The translations under genes were made by a program, and so were the position numbers. Below the pieces are notes generated by a model. That model did not search any database. It saw nothing but the letters and a program-made list of their open reading frames with translations, and was not told the DNA's origin. A stretch of 64,000 nucleotides of DNA, from NCBI RefSeq assembly GCF_000005505.3, contig NC_016131.3, positions 41,250,855 to 41,314,854 on the forward strand. The letters are read 5' to 3'. Shown piece by piece: positions 29,883-41,730 of this stretch. Source of the DNA: Brachypodium distachyon (lineage: Eukaryota > Streptophyta > Magnoliopsida > Poales > Poaceae). Each line of letters begins with the position of its first letter. The stretch's first letter is position 1.

Positions 29883-30260
29883 CCACCACTCCCCGGGCTT
29901 CTCCCAGCCGCCTGCCGGCCATCGTAGGAGGCGCCAAGCCGGCGGCGACCACGAGGCGGCCTGCAGGTGCTGCTGCTGCGGAGGCCATAGAAGGAGGCGG
30001 AGGCGGCCTGCAGGTCGAGGCGGCTGTGCGCGGCCACAGGAGGAGGCGGAGGCGGCGGTGCGCGGCCACGGGAGGAGGTTGAGGCGGCCTGCGGGTGCTG
30101 CTGCTGTGGAGGCCATGGGAGGAGGCGGAGGCGGCCTGCAGGTCGAGGCGGAGGCGCAGTGTGGCGGCCACGGGAGGCGGAGGCGGCTGCTGCTGCAGCG
30201 GCCATGCGAGGAGGAGGAAGCTGCGCCATCCACAGGAGGAAGAGATGCGGCACAGGGCAG
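29883..30260. repeat. GC-rich degenerate tandem repeat
   Basis: GAGGCGG and GCTGCTGCTG runs. A block of about 60 bp at 29966 recurs at 30094 (128-bp spacing) with few changes. Open frames here are low complexity (Pro, Arg, Ser, Ala) on both strands, and no gene is supported. Confidence 0.6.
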
Positions 30261-30482
30261 TGCAGGTCAGCTCTCTTCCCCTACCATACGTGGATGCCTT
30301 TAATTTTGTTATAGTGCTTGTGCTTGTGTCATTCATAGAATAAATTCAGTGATACACACTACTGAAGCTAATTATAGACTCAAATATAAATGGGGCATTC
30401 AAATAAATTGCAAATCTGAGAAATACATAGCACCCACAATCATGTAAATTAGTTGAATTACATCAGCTTAGCCCATCATATC

Positions 30483-31590
30483 TACTCCTCGTCTGGCTTG
30501 AAGCGTTGCCAAATATGCTCTACCAAATCCTCCTTGAGACGCCGATGTGTCGATCGTTCACGAATTTCCTTATTTCTTTCAAGGACAGCAGTAAATCCAT
30601 GAATTGGGCCATGGGCAAGTCCTCTTATTGGCTGTGCAAGCTTCACACTACACATTTTCAGGAAACAATTGCTTACCTAGAGTATTTAGAGCCTGCTCAT
30701 GGCACTTCAGTTTTTCCTGACTGTAACCTGAAGTATCTTTGGCCAACGCATCCAGGTATGTTTGCATCTTGTTCAATTTCTTTCGCTCCACTGAGGCTTT
30801 TGCTGTTTGAACCAAAACTGCTGATCCTTTTCCAATACCATCATGAAACAACATGTCTTCAGATGGCTTGTCTTCAGGTTGCAGTGCACTCTTTCCTTTT
30901 GCTTTCCGCCTCTCTTTTGCCTTCTTTTGCCCCTCGAGACGCATCTCTTTGTTGGGTTCTACATATGTTTCTGGGTTGGAAGATGATCCATATGCACCTG
31001 ATGCTGAGATCTTTGTTCTCTTGTTCTTCTCTACAGCAAATGTTTTTCCACTTGGATTGTTCCTTGAGTATGTCCCAGAAATCCTCAATTGTGAAAGGCT
31101 TACCATTGTTTTCCCCTTTGTACGACTCACGAGTTGTTTTCATGAGCATATCATCACATTGTCCACTGACATAAGTGCTTCTTGCTCTGGCATAAACACC
31201 ATTGAAATGTGCAATGGCTTTATTGATAGTACTCCGGTGACTCCTCAATTGCTTGACACTCCTTTTTGTTTCATTTACAGGTCGGTTGCTGTTGAACTCT
31301 TCCGCTATTTGCCTCCAATAGTATTCTGCCTTCTTTCCATTGTCGTCAATGGAATCAACGGAATGTTTTATCCAGGAACTTCCAAGCCGCGTGTTCTCCT
31401 CATCTGTCCAATTGGTGATCACCACTTTCTTTCCATCTTCTTCACTACTATTCGATACATCTTCAACATGAGCAGGCTCTTCCCTTCCAGATTGTGGAGT
31501 GCTTACTTGTGATCCATATGACGATGTGTTTGTCTGGACCTCCAAACAGAAAAACTGGTCGAAGAAGTGACGATGATCCAGCTGCTGCAT
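30483..31590 (-). pseudogene. PIF/Harbinger-type relic: Myb/NAM-like accessory ORF plus transposase C-terminal tail
   Basis: The main frame from about 31590 encodes a trihelix/Myb-like region with Trp landmarks (NWTDEENTRLGSSWIKHS, EYYWRQIAEEFN) and ends in a Lys/Glu-rich NAM-associated C-terminal region (PF14303-like), MRLEGQKKAKERRKAKGKS. A one-base shift near 31035 breaks it. A second short block to 30483 ends KEDLVEHIWQRFKPDEE, which resembles the C-terminal tail of Harbinger DDE transposases. The DDE core is missing. I infer a deleted Harbinger element. A domesticated host gene is less likely given the frameshift. Confidence 0.6.
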
Positions 31591-31595
31591 GGCTA

Positions 31596-33037
31596 AATAC
31601 TCCGTGCGGTAAAAAAACCAGAGAGGGGTTGCTGAAGGAGATTGCGTCAAGCGCTGATAAGGAACCCTGGGAAAGGTTTCGTGATTTCTGGGTGGATGTA
31701 TGGGGCGAAGGCGGCTATTTTGGCAAATTCGAGGACAACAGTAAGTAGCATACCCTCCCTAATGTGTTCTTTGATTTTCCTTTCCATCTATCCTACCGCA
31801 GTAACACGGTGACATGTGATTGATGTGATGCAGCTGCTATCCCCCCTATGCGTTACACCTTCTCTGATCCTGATTATGGCTACCCCATGGAGACGCTGCT
31901 CTTCTTTTCAGTCAAAGTTGTTAAAAATGACGAGAGTCTACACTGGCCACTCGATGTGTATGGGTTCGTTGCGGTACGCGATGTCTTGGATCGCAAACGC
32001 AACATGATCTTCTGCTGCGAAAGGGACAACTGCCAAACTATCAACCAGCAGGTTCGTCATTGGTGGTACCTGTCTCTTTTCCATAAATGTGAAAATCATT
32101 CCTTTTCTTGAGTTATGTTGTTGTTATGGCAACTATAGTTATGCCAACTATGGGTGTTTCAACAATCCTGAAACTTGGCTTGAAACCAAAATATTCTACA
32201 AAATCTTTTGCCCAATACGGTCATGGAAACTGGAAAGCATGGCCGATGGATGAGGATCCAGACCATATGAATAAGTAGTAAGTTCGGTGTTAAAAGAAGA
32301 ATCGTAAGGCATATAGGCAACTGAGCATGCATGGACTGTTCCACTTCCATTTATGTTTCTTCCAACTTAGTAGAATATAATATATTGGTTACGTTCCACT
32401 CAATGTCTTGTTGTCGATGAATCAAACATTATTATTTACTATAAATTGTTGCATGGACCCATATCTAGTACTGACAGGTCCTACTCGTGCTGTTGCTGTG
32501 TCAGTAGATCCTTCGTACTTTGAGGTTAAGTTGAAAGTAAAGGGCGCTACTGAAACTGAGGATAGAGACTTTAGCCTTTTTGCTTCGACATACAGATCTG
32601 GTTCCATGGTCAGAACTTTCACTAGCAAGCTGAGCACGCTAGAGATGACCTTCCAGGAGATTCCGTACTCTGTCGAAGCGACGGTCAGTTTAAAAGTTAT
32701 TGATGGTTCATGGCCAGATGGCTTTCGAGGTGAATTTAGCGCCAGGATTGACAGTGTGCCTGACATGAAATTCAGGTTGCTAGACTGTGGAGATGACAAA
32801 TTACCAACTGATGTCGATGGCAAGATCCAGCTCACACGCAGGGTCGTCTCTGTTGAACTTAGGGGATTCCTGAGGGTTCCTGTCCTAGCACACCATGTGA
32901 ATGGGAAACAAATTAAGAGGCGTGAAGCAATTTTTCAACCTAAGCGCTGTGGTATAAGCTCCAATTCTAAGCTTAAAGTTGGCTCCTGTAGCATGGAAAT
33001 CACTGTCAGCTGGTCCCTTTTCACTTCTCTGCCGTAA
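31596..33037 (+). pseudogene. DUF6598-family gene, three exons, probably damaged
   Basis: DUF6598 proteins are a grass-expanded family of unknown function. Exon 1 (31596-31740) encodes REGLLKEIASSADKEPWERF and ends at GTAAGT. Exon 2 (31834-32051) begins after GCAG, keeps phase, and contains AIPPMRYTF and NCQTIN. Exon 3 (about 32456-33037) begins DPYLVLTGPTRAV, runs through SVDPSYFEVKLKVKG and ends in the family-typical tail. The base pair before exon 3 reads TG (GCATG then GAC) where AG is required, so correct splicing looks lost unless a downstream AG is used. The N-terminus is missing or truncated where the Harbinger relic abuts at 31590. All three exons otherwise remain open. Confidence 0.65.
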
Positions 33038-33250
33038 CTGAAGGCTAATGCTACTAGAGTCCCATCTGAATTTTTTGGTCGTTTTAGTTTCCTTTGGTTG
33101 GTACGGAGTAGCTGTCACTTTGAAGTGCTTATGCCATATTTAATAGAGTATCTTTTTGTATTTTTGCCTGTATGGACAAAGTTAGATTTTAATCGGTGCT
33201 GTGTTGGCTGAGTTCACAGTTACCTCCTATTGTCGTTTCTTAACTGGTAT

Positions 33251-34643
33251 CACTAGTACAAAATAGGCTATATGCGACCCCTATCAGTGGCGGGTTTATA
33301 AAACCCGTCACAGATGGCCATCCATCAGTGGCGGGCAAAAAAAACCCGCTTCTGATGGCTCACATGTGAACTCAGAGAAAACCAAAAAACCCGCTACTGA
33401 TGGTTTTCCCAGAGAAAATTTAAAAAATTCATAAAAAGTAAAAAAAAATATGAGTTTTTTTGGTAAAGTTGCATCTTGCCATGTCAAAAATTATAGTAGA
33501 GTGAACTTTAGACCCATTAAGCCATTAATCTAGGTTGAGATTATACAAGAGACATGATAAACACAAGCAAATAAAGAAAAATTTAGACCCATCAGTGTCA
33601 GGTCTGCAATTTGGCCCGCCACTAATGGACGAGTGGCTGGAAAATTGAAAAAAAAAACACGGATCCGTGTACTCACTCGTGATTGGCCGAGGAGAAACCA
33701 TCTGGATTGATGACCTGGCCCTGTGGACCGTCTGGATCGATCCCACCTCCCCTCCTTTATCTCCCGAGCAGACAACCCTCCTCTCTCTCTCTCGTCTCTC
33801 CCCAGCCCCCTCCCCTCCCTATACTGTACCGAGCCAGCCCCATGGAGGCCGGCGCCATGGAGACCTTCTCCTCCTCTCTCACCCACCTCCTTCAGCCCTT
33901 CTCACATGGCCGCCTGGCCGCCCCCCACCTGCTCTCTCCCTAATTCCTATCTCACCCGAAGCCTTACCTCCACTCTCCTCTCTCACCCGCCTCGCCTTCC
34001 TCCCTCCTTCCATGGCGTCCGCCGGCTCGACCTCGGCGTCCCACTCCACAAGCTCGACCCCACCCTGACGGATCCGCCGCCAGCGAGGCCTCGCGCCGCC
34101 GGCCTCGACCCCACCACACCGGATCTGCCGCCGGCCTCAATCCGCCGGATCCACCGTGCCGAGCCCCCGCGTCGCCGGATCCGCAACGCCCTAGCCCGCG
34201 TGCTGTCGGATCCGCCTCCTCCGAGCCGCGGCGCCACCGGAAACGCCGCCCCCTAGCCCACCCGACACGAGCTCCGGTGCATGCCGTCGGCCTCTTCTCC
34301 GGCCGGATCCGGTTTCCCCTCTCAGGTGTGTACTCATTCCCTCTCTCTACTCTCTCTCTATCTCTCTATGTGTGTGTGTTTCTCGGTCTCTCTCTCACTC
34401 CTGCAGAGCCGGCGACGAGCAGCTCCGTCGGCGGCACCGGCGTCCTCCGACGTGCGTTTGGGGCGGGTCTGCAAGTTGGCCCGTATTTTATTTTTTGCTG
34501 AAATTTATTAGTGTCGGTTCTGTGTGCGCCCGCCACTGGTGGGTGCCCCCGCCTCTATCAGTGGCCAACTGCTAGTGGCGGTCGGGTGACACGACACTGA
34601 TCCCTTTTTTTGTCCGCCAGAGATGGCCCTTTTTGTAGCAGTG
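33251..34643. mobile_element. CACTA (En/Spm) non-autonomous element
   Basis: Ends are CACTAGTACAAAATAGGC and the inverse of CACTGCTACAAAAAGGGC, with a 3-bp TSD TAT (33248-33250 and 34644-34646). Subterminal copies of CAGTGGCGG occur in both orientations. The middle (about 33680-34460) is CT-rich then GC-rich with Pro/Ser-rich open frames. It may be a captured promoter and first exon, but I recognise no gene. It lies about 210 bp downstream of the DUF6598 stop. Confidence 0.85.
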
Positions 34644-35247
34644 TATATTACTATTTGTCCTTGTGAGACTAGCATAGAGGCATATCGTATGTTTTTGAAT
34701 TGTTTTCTGTGTGACTAAAGTTAGATTTAATCAGTGGTGTGTTGGCTGACTATACTATATACTTCAATATCCTAATTAAGTGGTGCTTAATATGGGGCGA
34801 AAGTCTTTATGGATCCATGGTTCCTCTCCATGAGAGCGAGGGAGATCGATCTTTCTGTTATTTTATTTCCACATATGCCATAAGTTAGCCATGATAAAAT
34901 AGTGTGTGTATTTTGAGTGTCTACTATTATGTCTTTGGTGAATTAGGCAATATATTGTCATGGGGCTAAGGACATAAAAGCTACTTTAATGCACTCCATG
35001 GAATTCCACTGTTAAACCGAGTAATCAGTCAATTGAGAAATTTTGTTCGGTCTCGGTTCTTAACTAAAATGACCAATGTTATTAACTAAAGCCAAGTGAT
35101 CGACAAATGAAGGTGTTTGGCTTGTTAGTTGTTACTGCTCTCCCTTCAAACTGCTAGATACAGATTGAAGATCGAATCCGCAGCCTCAGACTCAGCTGAC
35201 GAAGATCGAACCCACGGCTTTGTGTGTCACTAGGCTGAAAAACATAA
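34644..35247. other. Downstream flank of the CACTA element
   Basis: AT-rich. A segment of about 34 bp (AAAGTTAGATTTAATCAGTG, then GTGTTGGCTGA, 34717-34750) repeats 33177-33211 on the other side of the CACTA, so the CACTA landed between copies of a small direct duplication. No gene seen. Confidence 0.5.
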
Positions 35248-36559
35248 GGGCGTCTACGATGGTTGATGAGGATGTCTTCTCTTATGTGTTCCGCGCCATT
35301 TAGAAAAGGAATTTTTATTTTCGTGCCCTCCATTGCTTAGTTCTACTCAGTTTTGTCCAAGGCTTAAAATGTTGTTTGCTTCTACACTTCGTTTTTTGGC
35401 AAATGCTCACAAATGTCCTCACAGCGGACCTGTTAACGGTCAAGGCCTTTGACCGTTACCTCCTGCTGGGTGGGGCCAACCTAGCTACTGACATGTTGGC
35501 TGAAGCAATAGGAAAATGATCCCTTTGACTGTAGAAAAAATAATTAATTTGCAAGTGGGTCCATCGTTGGAAAGAAAAATCAGGTGGCTTCTGGCGACTG
35601 CCTCGCCGCCGCTTTGCCATCGCCGGAGTTGCTCTCGTGCACGACACAGGCCCCAAGCACAAGGCCGCTTCACCCTGAGGTGACGCTGGAGCTTCTCATT
35701 GCTGAAATCTTGCTGGCCGCAGGCTCGTGCTGTTTGCGGTGGCGGAGGGTGACGCTAGGAGGCGGGGCGATACAGAGCACGGGAGAGGAAGGAAAGAGGG
35801 GCAAAAGAATGAGTCGGTCATCACGAATTTGACGGAGGCGTTGGAAGGGGTGGAGGAGCACTGCGCGAGCACCTTGATGCCGGTGGGTGGCAGGCAGAGA
35901 AGAGCAGCGACGCGGGGATGACTCGGACCATGCGAGGCTCGACGAGAATCACTGGAAGGTTCAGAGTGATCAGGTGGAGCTGAAGGAGATCTGCTCGGCG
36001 GCAGCAACCGGTAGGAGCTAAGGAAGAAGATGGTGACGCAGCGATTGGAGGCACTTTGGGTCGATTACATCTGCAGGAAGGATTCTCGAGCCGATGCGGG
36101 TCTCTTGGGCAAGGTGGCGAGGCTCATAGAGGACACTGGACATGACGGCGCAAAGCAGCGGCGCGCGAGCGTGCTCTAGACGGCACGAACGCCGTTTGCG
36201 TTCCGGCCAGAATAGAGCAGTAGAGGATGCGTGGCTTGCGGATATAGCTTCGGCATGTCTACGAGGTCGTGGCGGCAAGGTTTAGCGGCCGAGTTGAGAA
36301 GCGACGGTGTCGCGATGAACGACAAAAGGAGCGGCCAGGAAGATGAGCTGCTTCGGGATGAAGAATGTTAGCCGTGGCAAAAACAAGCAGGCAGCTGCAA
36401 ACGCCAAGATAGAAAACAAAGCAGCATGAAACAACTCTCTGTCTAAAAGTGCACTAAGTTTATTTGCTACTCGATGGCATTATGAACAAACATATGAACT
36501 CTTTGTCTACAAGTGCACTAAGCAGCATGAAACGATTGTTGCCCCTTCATCCCTTCCTT

Positions 36560-36875
36560 TGGTCGCATGAAATGCACTCGTCTGCATATACGCAAGGTGC
36601 GGCCGCCATGCCGACGCCGCAAGGTGTTCGATGAAATGCGAGATGCCTACTTACATGACCCAAAACTGCAGCGCTCGGTATACCAATCCTCGCAGAAACC
36701 AAACACGTGCGTCCGAGCTTGTCCTCCGCGTCGGCGAGATGCCTACCTCCGGTGATGGCTCGGTCAGCCAGCCGCATGGAACGCGCTCGTCTGCATGTAC
36801 GCAAGGTGCGACCACCACGCCACTGCCCCCAAGGTGTTCGATGAAATGGCCATGCTCTCGAATCATGTCAAATTT
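36560..36875 (+). pseudogene. Captured PPR-gene fragment, duplicated
   Basis: Two adjacent copies of a pentatricopeptide segment. The second (36776-36853) reads AWNALVCMYARC and PKVFDEMA in one frame. The first (36567-36650) has the same words with an indel. WNALVxMYARCG and VFDEM are signature phrases of plant PLS-type PPR proteins. The fragment has no start, full repeat array or stop, and the source gene is not in the window. Confidence 0.7.
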
Positions 36876-38935
36876 TGAAAACTCGTCACATGACTTTGTA
36901 TGAAAGTTCATGCATAATTGGCCTTAATCCTCCATTGTAGTCTACTTAGTATGGAAGTTGAAAAAATTCAATTACCTATCTTATTTGGGGCACTTCGTTC
37001 ACAAAAAATGTCAATTTTGACACCTAAACAAATTAAATTAAATATGTATAGCTTAAAATTAAAAACTTTACTTGGCAATATTGTTTAGAATGATAAGATC
37101 CATGCCTGTGCAAAATTTGGTGAGCAAATAAAAAAATGAGAGCCCTAAGATTCCTTCATTTGGCTTAGAACTCAATAAACTTCATACATGATAGGCCATT
37201 TTGTAAAGAGAATTTCTTCCATTATGTTTAATTTGAGCTTTATAAAAAATTTTATACAGTAGTACACATAAAAGGACTCCATGCAAAAGGATTTCAGTTT
37301 TTGATAATTTTATCATTTTCTAATATTTTTTTACAAATTGTAATCAAACTTGCAACCATGAATATTTGATGTTAGGGTTTGGTTCTTTCAACTTTATTTC
37401 CTCAGGGTAGGTACAATCATACTAGCACTACATAAAATGATTTTTTCCATATTGTTTGACCAATGTATGACACACTTATAGTTGAAATTTGAATTACTTA
37501 AGGTAAATGTTTAGAAATCCATTAAATACATTAAAAATATCACAACACCTCCAAAATTCATGAAAAATTGGCATTGCTACTAAATTATAATGTACTTAGT
37601 ATTGAAGCTGAAAAACTGAAACTATCAATCTTATTTTTGGTACTTGTTTTATAAAACATATCAAATTTCATAACTAAAAAAATTAAATAAATAAATTATC
37701 ACATAAAATTAAAAAATCTAGTTGGCAATGTTGTGTACAATTGTGAGACCCATGGTGCAAACTTTGGTAATGAAATGAGAAACTGAGACATCGATATGTC
37801 TAGGATTGCCTCCAAACCCCTCCAACACCCAGCTCCAGACCCCTCCAAACCCAGCTCCAAACCCCCAGCTCCACACTCCTCAAAACCCTGCTCCAAACCC
37901 TTCCAAATCCAGCTTCATTTACCCATCTCCCTTCTACCCTTCTTTCTCTCTTTCACTGCCAGTGGGCCTAGGGACCCACCGGGCAGCCTCTGTCCTCCCC
38001 TTCTTCCCCATCTCTTTCCTCTGCCACTACTTGCCATGGCTGGCACACACTGGCCACTCTGTTTTCCCTCTGCTGCGCCACGCCCGAACCGGTGCAAGAG
38101 CTCGCACGTCACGTTGCATCCGCATGTCACTCGTGGTCGGACGGGCGCGGCGAGCAGGGCGCAGCATACACGCGGGCTCACCCTTGCCCTCCCCATACTT
38201 GTGCGCTTGTCGTGGCATGGTGGTGCATGGGCGCGGCAAGACGTGCGCGGGCGCTCGCGAGTGTGTGGAGTACGGGCGTGGCACAGAATGCGTGTGCACA
38301 TCCACGTGCCGCCGCGGTGCGTTGTCATGGCTAACCACCTTCCCGCGCCGCAAGAACTTGCCATCTAGCTCCACATTGCCCCTCTGAGTATTTCGGTGGG
38401 AGGAATCGACCAGGGGTGCAAGGATTCGCCACCGCCGTGCCGTCTTCCTCGACTCCATAGGGCCAGCGCCGCCACGCAGATCTCATTGTCTGGCGCGTTC
38501 AGCGTGAGACCAAATAGGTGGCGGGCAGGGAAAAGAGATACGGAAAAGCACGACCGCTAGGAGAGCATCTAGATGGCGTGAAGTCCATCACAAGATCCTT
38601 AACGAACGTAACGATGCCACGACAAGTAGAAGCTTGCCGGCGGCGGCCAGAGCCCATCAACATGGACAGGAAACCACGGTGCAGTAAATCGCTAGGGGAA
38701 AGAAGCATGAGGAAGAGCAGCTCACGTAGATCGTGAATAAGTATAATACCGTCGTCGATCGGTCGTTGTCTGGCCTGAATTTGGCAGAGAAGCTCTGGCG
38801 GCTATAGAGGAAGAAGAGGAGAACGGGCTCACTGTCATAGACCTCGGTCCAATTCCTTCCGCGTGTAACTAGAGGAGGACGAGGCACAGATTTTGACGCA
38901 GTCAAGTCGTCGTGGTTCTCTCAGAGGTGGCTCGT

Positions 38936-39185
38936 GCAGAGAGGAGGGAGAGATGAAACGAAAGGGGCGACATGGGGGCGCGGGCTCGGGGCGGCCCACG
39001 CGTGGGCGACTGCGCATGCAGAGAGGAGAGAAAGAGGAAAGGATAGGGGCGATGCAGGGGCGCGGGCTCGGGGCGGCCCACGCACGGACGACGGCGTGTG
39101 CAGAGAGGAGGGAGAGAGGAAAGGAGAGGGGCAACGCGGGGGCGCTGGCTCGGGGCGGCCAACGCGCGTCCAGCCGGTCAACGGC
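38936..39185 (+). repeat. 82-bp minisatellite, about three units
   Basis: Units start at 38936, 39018 and 39100 (GCAGAGAGGAGGGAGAGA), each followed by CGGGCTCGGGGCGGCC. Long open frames on both strands here are repeat artefacts. Confidence 0.75.
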
Positions 39186-39611
39186 ACGGATTCTCATGCG
39201 CGAGCAGGCAACGAAGGGCACACGGGTGCGAGCGCGTGCGCGGGAGGAGCAACGCGAGACGTTGCAGCGGCCGAACGGCCGGAGGAGGAAGAAGAAGGGA
39301 TAGGGAGGCTGTCCAGTGGGTCAGATGGCGGCCCCACCCGTCAGATGCAAACAGTCAAAGAGCCTTGACCGTTAGCAGGTACGCCGTTAGGACAAAAGTG
39401 AGCATTTGTCAAATGAACGAAGTGTAGAAGTGAGCAACGTTTAGAGCCTTGGACAAAACTGAGCAGAACTAAGCAATGGAGGGCACGAAAATAAAAATTC
39501 CTTTAAAAAAAGAGAACAAAACGTGTTGTACAATAGGTCATCTCTTATTGTGATATCTTACAATTCATGCTTTAGATGAATAAGATTAAATAAATGTTAA
39601 GAAAATGTGAA

Positions 39612-41535
39612 ATTTAGTACAATGAAATTTTTGCTTTATGTTTCTTGTGAAGAGATCATCTCTTAGCTAAGAGAAGGCTAATGCATTTTTCTCTCTTTCA
39701 CATTAACAATCATCCTACGTGATATCGTAAACAAAAGACTGACGTCACCTCGTTGTGCACGCGCTAAGGGACAGAAGGGTGCCTAGGACTAAGGGTGGAT
39801 GTATTAACCCGCATTGTTGTCTTTTTGCTTCGACCACTTTATCTTTCTGAAATATGCGTTGTCTGTCTTTTTGCTCTGCTTTCGACTCGTAAGTCACAAG
39901 CCGATACAAGGGAGGGAGAAGGCGGAGTTTCCTCGTCACCAGCAAGAGTTTTGCTCGGCTGGCCATCCGGTGAGCTCCATCTTCCTTTCTGTCGTGGGAA
40001 AATCACGACAAATGCTAAGTGATAATGGTTTTGTGAAATCTTCCAATCTGTTGATTGGTAAAAGGATTAGGAAGGTTTACTATAATTCTCGAAATAGCTC
40101 AATCCTTTTTTGCTAAGACTCGCATAAAAATATGCAGCTAAAGTGAGTAAAGCTAAAGCAACCGTACTATTTATTTGTGGGCGCTCCTAATTCCCCGTGG
40201 TGTTACGTTATGTAATCATAGGTGGTTTGGGGTGGAGCTTTGCGATCATAAAAATGATAATTCCTTCGTCCAACAAATGATGTCTTAACTTTGAATGAGT
40301 TTTAATGCATTTATACACTAAGTCATGTCTAGATACATCTAAATTTGAACAAACTTGAGACATCTTTTGTTGGACGGAGTGAGTAGGTTATTTCGGATTG
40401 GGGCACTCGGCAGCACCTTTGCAGCATGAGAGAACAACACCTAGTTGAATTTGCTTGGTACAGAGATTATCTGTAAAGTACTCTTCTAATTTTATTTTTT
40501 CCGCATAAACTTCTGAATGGCAACTCCTACTTTATCCATCACAACAGTGATCGTTAACAATCGGGATGATGTAGAAACTGTGTGTCTTATCCCTAAAATC
40601 TACTCTTTCAGATCTATAATAATTGTCGAGGATTTAGTACAATGGAAAAGTTGCCTTCTCTTTGCCTTCTCCTTCTTGCGAAGAGATCATTTCTTAGCTA
40701 AAAGAAGCCTAATGCATTTTTTTCGTTCGTCTCTCTTCCACATCAACAATTATCCTACGTGAAATCATTAAGAAAAGACTAATGTCACCTCATTGTACAT
40801 GTCCTAAGAGGCAGAAGGGTGCCTAGGACTAGGGGTGGACGTATTAACCTGCATTGTCCTGACTTTTTGCTTTCGACCATTTTATCTTAAATCTGTGCTG
40901 CCAGTCCTTTTGCTCTGCTTTCAAACCGGAAGTCTCAATAGGATACGAGGGAGGGGGAGGGCGGGGAGGCGATTTTGATCTTGCCTCGTCACCGACGAGA
41001 GTTTTTCTCGACTTGTCATCCGATCAGCTCCACCTTCCTTTATGTTGTGGGAAAGTCACGACAAATGCTAAGCGATAATGGTTTTGTAAAATCTTCCAAG
41101 ATTTTGATTGGTAAAAGGATTGGGGTTGGTTTAATCTATTTCTCGAAATAGCTCAATCCTTTTTTGCTAAGACCCCCATAAAATTTGCCGCTGACGTGAG
41201 TAAAGCTAAAGCAACAGTAGTATTTATATGTGGGCTAATTCCCCATGGGGTAACTCTGTAATCATAGGTGGATTGGGGTGGAGCTTTGCGATCAGAAAAA
41301 TGATAGGTTATGTCGGATTGGGGCACTCGGCAACACCTTTGCAGCATGAGAGAACATCACCTGTAGTTGAATTTGGTACAGAGATTTTCTGTAAAGTGCT
41401 CTTCTAATTATTTTTTCCCCGGATAACCTTCAGAATGACACCTCCTACATTATCCGTCACAATGACCTGATCGTTAACAACCGTGTATTCTTATCTCTAA
41501 AATCTGCTCTCTCTGATTCATAATAGTTGTCGAGG
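39612..41535. repeat. Tandem duplication, two units of about 0.9 kb
   Basis: Unit 1 is 39612-40631 and unit 2 is 40632-41535. Junctions share ATTTAGTACAA/ATTTATTACAA. Shared landmarks include CAGAAGGGTGCCTAGGACTA, GGAGCTTTGCGATCA and GGCACTCGGCA. Unit 1 is longer only because of a Stowaway MITE. Neither unit encodes a recognisable protein. Confidence 0.8.
40260..40383. mobile_element. Stowaway-like MITE in duplication unit 1
   Basis: TA flanks at 40258-40259 and 40384-40385. Ends read ATTCCTTCGTCCAACAAATG and the inverse of TTTTGTTGGACGGAGTGAG. Unit 2 keeps the unoccupied site at 41304-41305 (AAAATGATAGGTTAT). Confidence 0.9.
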
Positions 41536-41574
41536 ATTTATTACAAAGTTAGTACCGTACAACTGCAGCAGATC

Positions 41575-41730
41575 TTTTCCCAACAAGAAACAATTTTTTT
41601 ATTCCCTCTAACGGCCCTCAAATGCCCTGGCCTGGCATTCAGGTAGAAGAAAAACAGAAATTATTTCTTCTTCCATATTAAGCTTATCATTCGAGCATGG
41701 CATTTCCCTCTAAAAAGAAAGAAAAAAGAA
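41575..41730. repeat. Duplicate of the glucosyltransferase 3' flank
   Basis: Matches the flank now split into 41845-41881 and 43412-43515: shared TTATTCC, AACGGCCCTCAAATGCCC, TTCTTCTTCCAT and CCCTCTAAAAAGAAA segments. It contains the empty TAA site (41609-41611) of the PIF-type element next door. Confidence 0.65.

Larger units (their letters stand above)
35308..39501. mobile_element. Pack-MULE, 4.2 kb, long terminal inverted repeats
   Basis: Terminal inverted repeats of about 170 bp (35308-35480 and 39330-39501) start GGAATTTTTATTTTCGTGCC and match closely. The 9-bp flanks are TTTAGAAAA (35299-35307) and TTTAAAAAA (39502-39510), one mismatch. No transposase is present. Inside are a captured PPR fragment (36560-36875), an AT-rich stretch (36880-37790), a GC-rich stretch (37800-38500) and an 82-bp minisatellite (38936-39185). 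This composition is typical of a Pack-MULE. Confidence 0.85.
35248..39764. mobile_element. PIF-type MITE split by a Pack-MULE
   Basis: TAA flanks at 35245-35247 and 39765-39767. Ends read GGGCGTCTACGATGG and the inverse of GCGCGTGCACAACGA. Without the MULE insert the MITE would be about 310 bp. A second copy of its right half is in the tandem duplicate near 40790. Confidence 0.5.

Noticed and set aside
38893..39368. Overlapping open frames rich in Arg/Gly or Pro/Ser
   Set aside because: Products of the 82-bp minisatellite inside the Pack-MULE. The reading frames simply follow the repeat.
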